Positions 59,287-64,000 of a DNA stretch of 64,000 bases are shown here, one piece after another. The stretch's first letter is position 1. Every line of letters starts with the position of its first letter. The notes beneath the pieces are model-generated. The model searched no databases and had not been told where the DNA came from. It was given only the letters and a program-made list of their open reading frames with translations. Location of the stretch: positions 310,001-374,000 of the forward strand of contig JANUWF010001729.1 of NCBI GenBank assembly GCA_026120185.1, in the 5' to 3' direction. This DNA comes from Voacanga thouarsii. Lineage: Eukaryota; Streptophyta; Magnoliopsida; Gentianales; Apocynaceae. The position numbers and the translations under genes are program-made.

Positions 59287-59617
59287 TCCACTAGTCAAAC
59301 AGAATGGACCCGGTGCCTAGTCTATTTGCTAGACCTGGTGCCGAGTCTGTTCTGTCTTCTTCCTAAAAGTTGCTTAGTTTCCTCTACTTAACTAGAATGG
59401 ACCCGGCACTTAGTCCGTTGGCTGGGCTTGGCGCTAGGTGCATTATGGAATTGTTCACTTTGTGCTCATATTTAACTAAAATCTGCACAGATTTTCCAAA
59501 ATTACTTTTTACAAGCAAAATGTAAAATGGGAAGGAATATACCTAGTTATTACAATAAATGTATCTCAAAACAATCTTAAATAACGAGAAACATAATGGT
59601 GATTTTAGCCGCTATCA
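59287..59617 (-). repeat. C LTR remnant within C2
   Basis: Continues the LTR interrupted at 57935 and ends 'tagccgctatca'. It contains two 'cccggcacttag'/'ggcgctaggtg' motifs. The adjacent 'tataaccctacact' is a decayed polypurine tract on the minus strand. Confidence 0.8.
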
Positions 59618-61080
59618 TATAACCCTACACTTGAACTTTTGCTTGTCCTGAAGCAAACAAGATTTAAAACACTAAGCATTTAGAACAAGATAAAACAATT
59701 TTACAAAATTTTCCTTAGCAAATTCATCCATAATTAAGACATAACCTTCTTCCAACCTTAAACATAAATTCATCATTCACTTTACCCTTTCAAAACCTTG
59801 TAAACTTATGTATTAAATCAAACAATCCCAAGGCCATTAAAGTTAAGTAAAATAAGCTTATATCTAGTGCAAGAAAATCATCCTACTCCTCAAGCAAAGA
59901 CATAGATAACATAAATCATACAAGTAAAGCTATTTAACCAATATAAGCATTATAAACTCAAATTTACACAACTTAAGTTAGTGAAACAAGGAAAACACGC
60001 AACTCTCTTTTTTTCAATGGCTTAGGGAATTGATAGCCTCAAGTGCATGGATTTCTCTTCACACACCATATTGGCCCACTTATGGTCATCATACATGTTT
60101 TCATCATTTTTTCTTTTTCCTTTCTTCTTTCTTTCCTTACCTTCTTGCCTTCGGGATAGCCTTAAGAGAGTGTGATACTTCTTTATTTCTTCTCTTCCAC
60201 TCACCGTATTAGCCATCTTTTCAACAAAAGGTCTCTCTCTTTTTTTCTTTCTCAATAGATGAAAGCAACAAAATTTTTCAACTCATATTCTTTCCTTTTC
60301 ACTCATCATTTTTTTTTATTTATTTCCTAACATTCCTTATTCACAACTAGAAGTCAAGCAAATTTTAAATTCATAATACAAGAATTAGTCAACAACTCTT
60401 CCAATATTTCATCATATCATCCACATTCAAACTTAAAGAGTAAAACAAAACTCAAATTCCAAATATAACTAAGGTTAACTTAAATTCTTAAGACTTAGCA
60501 AAATTCAACTTCATGCATAAGTTTACCTTTTTAAATAAAAATCCAACCATAATGAATGACAAATCCATATCCAAAGTCAAAAATAAAATCATAATTTCGT
60601 TATAAACAAATAAACTCACTTTAGCTCCAAAATCTCCAAACTTTCAATTTTCAAATTTGTCAATTCAAAATTTTCCAATGACAACACCAAGATAGTTGAT
60701 AAAATCTTAAACAAAGAATATTACTCAACCACTCCCCCATACTTAAACTGGATAATATCCTCATTGGCAAAAAATTAACACATTAAAACGTCTCCAAAAG
60801 TACCAAAAAATAAAGGGGTAGAAAGTCTAAGCAATACTTCTCAAGTGCAAGAAAGTGCTAATACATATCAAAACTGGAAATAGAGAGAATGGCTTGTTCA
60901 AGAGGACTTTATTCCTACCTATAAAATAAAACACAAATAAAAGCATAGGAAAAATAATAAAAACACCTAAATAAAAGAAAACAAACTAAAGAAAAATATT
61001 AAAAAAACCTAAGAAAGCAAATAAAGACACGACTTACTCCCCCACACTTAAGATGGAAAATATTTTCCTTATTTGAGGAG
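59618..61080 (-). other. C2 3' UTR with polypurine-like tracts
   Basis: Non-coding on both strands apart from chance ORFs. Minus-strand polypurine-like tracts lie at 60729-60751 ('ttaagtatgggggagtgg') and 61035-61051 ('cttaagtgtgggggagt'). A module near 60010-60080 matches the B2 repeats at 45945-46112. Confidence 0.6.
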
Positions 61081-61900
61081 AGGAAAAAAAAACACTTGAC
61101 AAAATCAAATACAAAACAAAGATACAAACTCTTTCACTCATCATGCTTCCTCATGAAACCTTTAGAAAAGAGATTAAAGCTCAAAGGAGAAGATAGGTAT
61201 GATAAATGTGCAAAGAACAAAATGAATGTAAATGCATGACCCCTATTTCGTAGAACCTTTTTAGACATACAAATCAAGTTCTCTAAACAAAGATGTAAAC
61301 TATGTCTAAAAAGTGTATAAACATTAGAATCACCGCTTATCCCTTCAAAAGATTGGTCACAATTAAAATTCCCCTTAAAACTTAGCAATTGAGTTCTTAA
61401 ATATGGGATCAAGAAATCAGTACTTTTCGACACATCTACAAAAACTAAGTTACCTCCCTTTGAATGGAGTGAAGGGTAGAAATTACTACCATCTTCCAAG
61501 GACTTCTTACGATGCAGCATTGAAAAATCCAACTCCTTGAGACATGATAAATTCAACACATCATCATTTAGACTCTTGTTCTCCAAGAATTGAGAAGAAT
61601 CTAAAAAATCATGTGATTAAGAGATATTAGAATTATTAGCACATAAAGGAGAATTGAATACCTCCCTTTTCACATTGGATAATTGTTCCTCATATCCTCT
61701 TTCTTTTCCTTAGGGATTCTCTTGTTCAAGCGTATAGGCCTTTATGGCATCCTCAACCAACTTAGCTAGTTGTGTTCTTTGATGGCTCATACGTTGGGAT
61801 GCTTCTTCATGCCACTTAATGGAGGAATTTGTATTGGCAACAAAAGAATGCATTGAGGCTTCAAGTGGCGTTTCACAAAAAGTATGAATCTAATGTAGTT
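61081..61900 (-). pseudogene. C-family ORF of unknown function, C2 copy, best preserved
   Basis: Minus strand. The upstream part reads LEASMHSFVANTNSSIKWHE and RMSHQRTQLAKLVEDAIKAY, with an internal TAA and TAA/TAG-type breaks before 61620. From 61586 to 61134 it is open for 150 codons: SLNDDVLNLSCLKELDFSML, then VFVDVSKSTDFLIPYLRTQL, DQSFEGISGDSNVYTLFRHS and KVLRNRGHAFTFILFFAHLS, ending FMRKHDE. Residue-level agreement with the C1 copy at 52750-53548 indicates a real family ORF. No catalytic motif, zinc finger or transmembrane pattern is clear, although the last 40 residues are hydrophobic. Confidence 0.6.
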
Positions 61901-62174
61901 GTCCATGATGATGTCAATCTCGCACTCAAAGAAAAATAAAAATCAAATTGAAAATAAAAACAAACAAAAATAATAATAAAAGAAAAGAAACAAGAAAAGG
62001 GAAAAACAAATAATAGAAAAATAATGAAAAGAAAAACACACACATTAGATATATTCATAAACTACCTAAGCACAAAAGTTAGTGGCATTTACAAGTGCAA
62101 CATGAACTAAGCTAGTTAATTAAGTCACACAATATTACAAGCAACAAGACATAGCAACTAATTACACAAAGAAC

Positions 62175-62205
<31 letters not shown>

Positions 62206-62294
62206 CATACATACATACATACATATTTGCATATAGACATAAAAACAAATAAACATGGTTAAATTAACAAAATCTAAATTTTCATGATATTATT
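61901..62294 (-). other. C2 leader between primer site and ORF
   Basis: AT-rich and non-coding. The (TA)n and (ACAT)n run lies at 62168-62222. No other feature is seen. Confidence 0.5.
62168..62222 (+). repeat. Compound (TA)n/(ACAT)n microsatellite
   Basis: A pure AT run changing into 'acatacatacat' units. Confidence 0.9.
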
Positions 62295-62311
62295 CCCCGC
62301 CAACGGCGCCA
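62295..62311 (-). other. Primer binding site of C2, tRNA-Asp type
   Basis: The minus strand reads TGGCGCCGTTGGCGGGG, one mismatch from the tRNA-Asp complement. It lies a few bases inside the LTR end 'tgatgcataaatt'. Confidence 0.92.
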
Positions 62312-62317
62312 AAAACT

Positions 62318-62580
62318 TGATGCATAAATTTTTAGGTGTATAAAACTCATCAAATTTAAATCCATCTCTTAGTCAAGTTTTAATTAAAACATTAATCCCA
62401 AAATACACATACGAGCAAGTATACTCATCGTAAGTATAGCATAGGGAATTAACAAGTATCGATCCTCAAAGGAACAAGTACACACTAATCACTTTTCATT
62501 CATTGTTTAACCGATCCAAATAAAGTGAGAAAATAATAAAAAGAAAAATAAGAAAATATATACAACTCAAGAATGTATGT
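62318..62580 (-). repeat. C2 5' LTR, remnant
   Basis: It matches the first part of 56312-57710 ('aaatccatctcttagtcaag' in both) and is cut at 62581 by a copia-type LTR. Confidence 0.87.
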
Positions 62581-64000
62581 GTTGGAAAGTATGTCTTCAA
62601 AGACTATGTATTCTGTGTAAATATATTCCAATAAAATGTTTATTCATTTAATTTAGTTTATTTCTTATATTATTACACATTTAAGGTCCAAGTATGACAA
62701 GTAATAGTCTATGTATTGGGTCGTTCTTCATAGTAAGGTATAAACCAATGGTACTTATCATATAAGTAAAATTGAGTTCTTAGTCATTTGCTAGAATTGG
62801 ACATTTTATCAAGGTAATACTATTATGCCATGAGTTCCAATGAGAAATAGTTTATCTTAAATCAGTGAATAGCTCACTCACATCACTGGCATAAGCATAT
62901 TTTGAATATCTAGAGCTGGACCTATAATAGTGGTCTCTTTTAAAGTACTATAACTATAGAGACCAGACTATTACTGCTATAGCGTGGATGGATACCTTTA
63001 TACTTAAGTATGAATTGGTTGTTTAGCGAAGCTACAGTCTTGTACTTGATGTATGCTGGGTAAGATTTCTTTTGTGAGATCAATAACCTTATACGTTGGG
63101 TGTATTACTCTAGTTAGTTAAGACAGACGCATGCAATAGAGTTTCTATGCTTCATTTTATGAAGTTAAATCACCCCTTGTGATTGTTCAAGATAATCTAA
63201 TAATCCAGGACCCTAGGAACGTAACTTTAGAATATGTGTATTTGGGTAGCTTCCAATGATAAGCAAGTACATTCAAGTGAGTCATGGATTATCATACTAG
63301 AGATCGAAGGATGGTAGATGTCTATGAGATGGGTGTTAGTACATTTATCATATCTCATTGATTGGTGTTACATAGAAAGGTATTTCTGTCATTTCACCTG
63401 TAGGTTAGAGACATTGCTTTAGGAATATTAATTTTCGGGTCAATATTTCCATAAGATGATGAATGGAAATATTTAAAATGGTAAAATGTAGCTATTTAAT
63501 AGTAAGGATATTTTGGTCATTTTATTAGCCATGAATAATATGTCTCTTGGTCCCATGAGTAGCTCAAGTTACCTTAGTGTTGTTTAGACATAATCTGGCT
63601 TAATGGATAATTATTTGGAAGAGAACAAAATTTTTTTCTAAGAGTCCAATTAGAATTTATTAATTATTCTTTGGTGTTTGATAAGGCCTAGAAAAGATAA
63701 TTAATTAATTAAGAAGATTAGGCTGGAATAAATTAATAAATTGGGCTAATATTTGTTAACATATATTAAGAGTCCAAATAGAATAAATTAATTTACCTTA
63801 GGTATTTAATGAAGATTAGAAAAGGTAATTGATTAATTAAAAGGATTATATTAGTCCTGGACTGATTTGTGAGCACAACAACAGGCCCTAAGGTTAGTCG
63901 AAATTAAAGTGCAAGAGAGGAAGAAAAATAACATAGTTTTCTTTCTGAGCTCTCTCTCTGAGTGTGCCATCTCTTCCTCTTATTCTCGTCCCTCTCTTCT
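62581..64000 (+). mobile_element. Copia-type LTR, right end outside window
   Basis: It starts 'tgttggaaagtatgtcttc', a common plant copia LTR start, right after 'gtatg', which would be the left TSD. At least 1420 bp long and AT-rich. A 'ctctctctctg' stretch lies near the window end. It is a different family from the LTRs at 15760 and 37369. Whether it is solo or the 5' LTR of a full element cannot be told. Confidence 0.6.

Larger units (their letters stand above)
56312..62580 (-). mobile_element. Element C2: non-autonomous Athila/Tat-like element, reverse and rearranged
   Basis: In minus-strand order: 5' LTR remnant (62580-62318), tRNA-Asp primer site (62311-62295), ORF of unknown function (about 61900-61080), 3' UTR, then an LTR piece (59617-59287 and 57935-57881, split by a solo LTR), a second copy of the 3' UTR end (57880-57711) and a full LTR (57710-56312). 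It is a close relative of C1. The 5' LTR is cut by the copia LTR at 62581. Confidence 0.78.

Noticed and set aside
60022..60255. Lys-rich ORF in C2 3' UTR
   Set aside because: It is a translation of pyrimidine-rich low-complexity sequence and is absent from the C1 counterpart.
1..64000. CRISPR array, bacterial operon or integrated plant pararetrovirus
   Set aside because: The direct repeats are LTRs and microsatellites, not spaced arrays. All pol fragments have copia or Ty3/gypsy domain order with LTRs and integrase; no caulimovirus-type movement or coat protein was seen.

Overview
This is plant nuclear DNA, very likely from a dicot, made almost entirely of nested and degraded LTR retrotransposons. 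I see no host gene, tRNA gene, rRNA gene or CRISPR array. The evidence for a plant is the Ty3/gypsy chromovirus with a C-terminal chromodomain, Athila/Tat-type elements primed by tRNA-Asp, Angela/BARE-like Ty1/copia elements, and the many solo LTRs flanked by 5-bp target-site duplications (TSDs). Coding regions are AT-rich and carry many stops and frameshifts; most stops look like C-to-T decay of CAG, CAA, CGA or TGG codons.

Three groups account for nearly everything. Family A is a Tekay/Del-like Ty3/gypsy with very long LTRs (about 4.2 to 4.6 kb). It is present as one element (right end of the 5' LTR 1-1900, gag-pol 1901-7498, 3' LTR 7499-11832) and four solo LTRs (19051-23392 minus; 23986-32482 plus, itself split by 24028-28315 plus; 46472-51051 minus). 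Families B and C are Athila/Tat-like, with LTRs of about 1.35 to 1.47 kb, tRNA-Asp primer sites and 'aagtgtggggga' polypurine tracts. Their internal regions carry gag and/or ORFs of unknown function, but no reverse transcriptase or integrase is visible. The copia group comprises a decayed gag-pol element (about 17.6-38.7 kb), solo LTRs at 15760-17463 (plus) and 33725-35416 (minus), and an unrelated LTR running off the right edge from 62581.

Layout. 1-11832: family A element, inserted in the 5' LTR of Athila-like element B1. 11833-40233: B1, carrying a solo copia LTR, then a copia element that is itself hit by two independent family A solo-LTR insertions (one with another A LTR inside it) and a reverse copia solo LTR. 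This gives nesting four levels deep. 40234-42910: minus-strand fragment of another Ty3/gypsy pol. 42911-51068: 5'-truncated Athila-like element B2 with an A solo LTR in its 3' UTR. 51069-56218: element C1, sharing its left LTR with B2. 56219-56311: short spacer. 56312-62580: element C2 in the opposite orientation, rearranged and carrying a B-type solo LTR. 62581-64000: copia LTR, incomplete.

The order of events can be read from seven junctions where TSDs match by eye: GGGGA, CTCAT, GAAAC/AAAAC, GGTTG, AAAGG, TCAAG and CTATT. No enzyme set here looks functional. The most unusual content is (1) a tRNA-like pol III A-box/B-box pair kept in every family A LTR that covers that region, (2) a conserved ORF without a recognised family in the non-autonomous C elements, (3) repeated internal polypurine-tract-like modules in B and C elements, and (4) a candidate intron just upstream of the extra ORF in B2.
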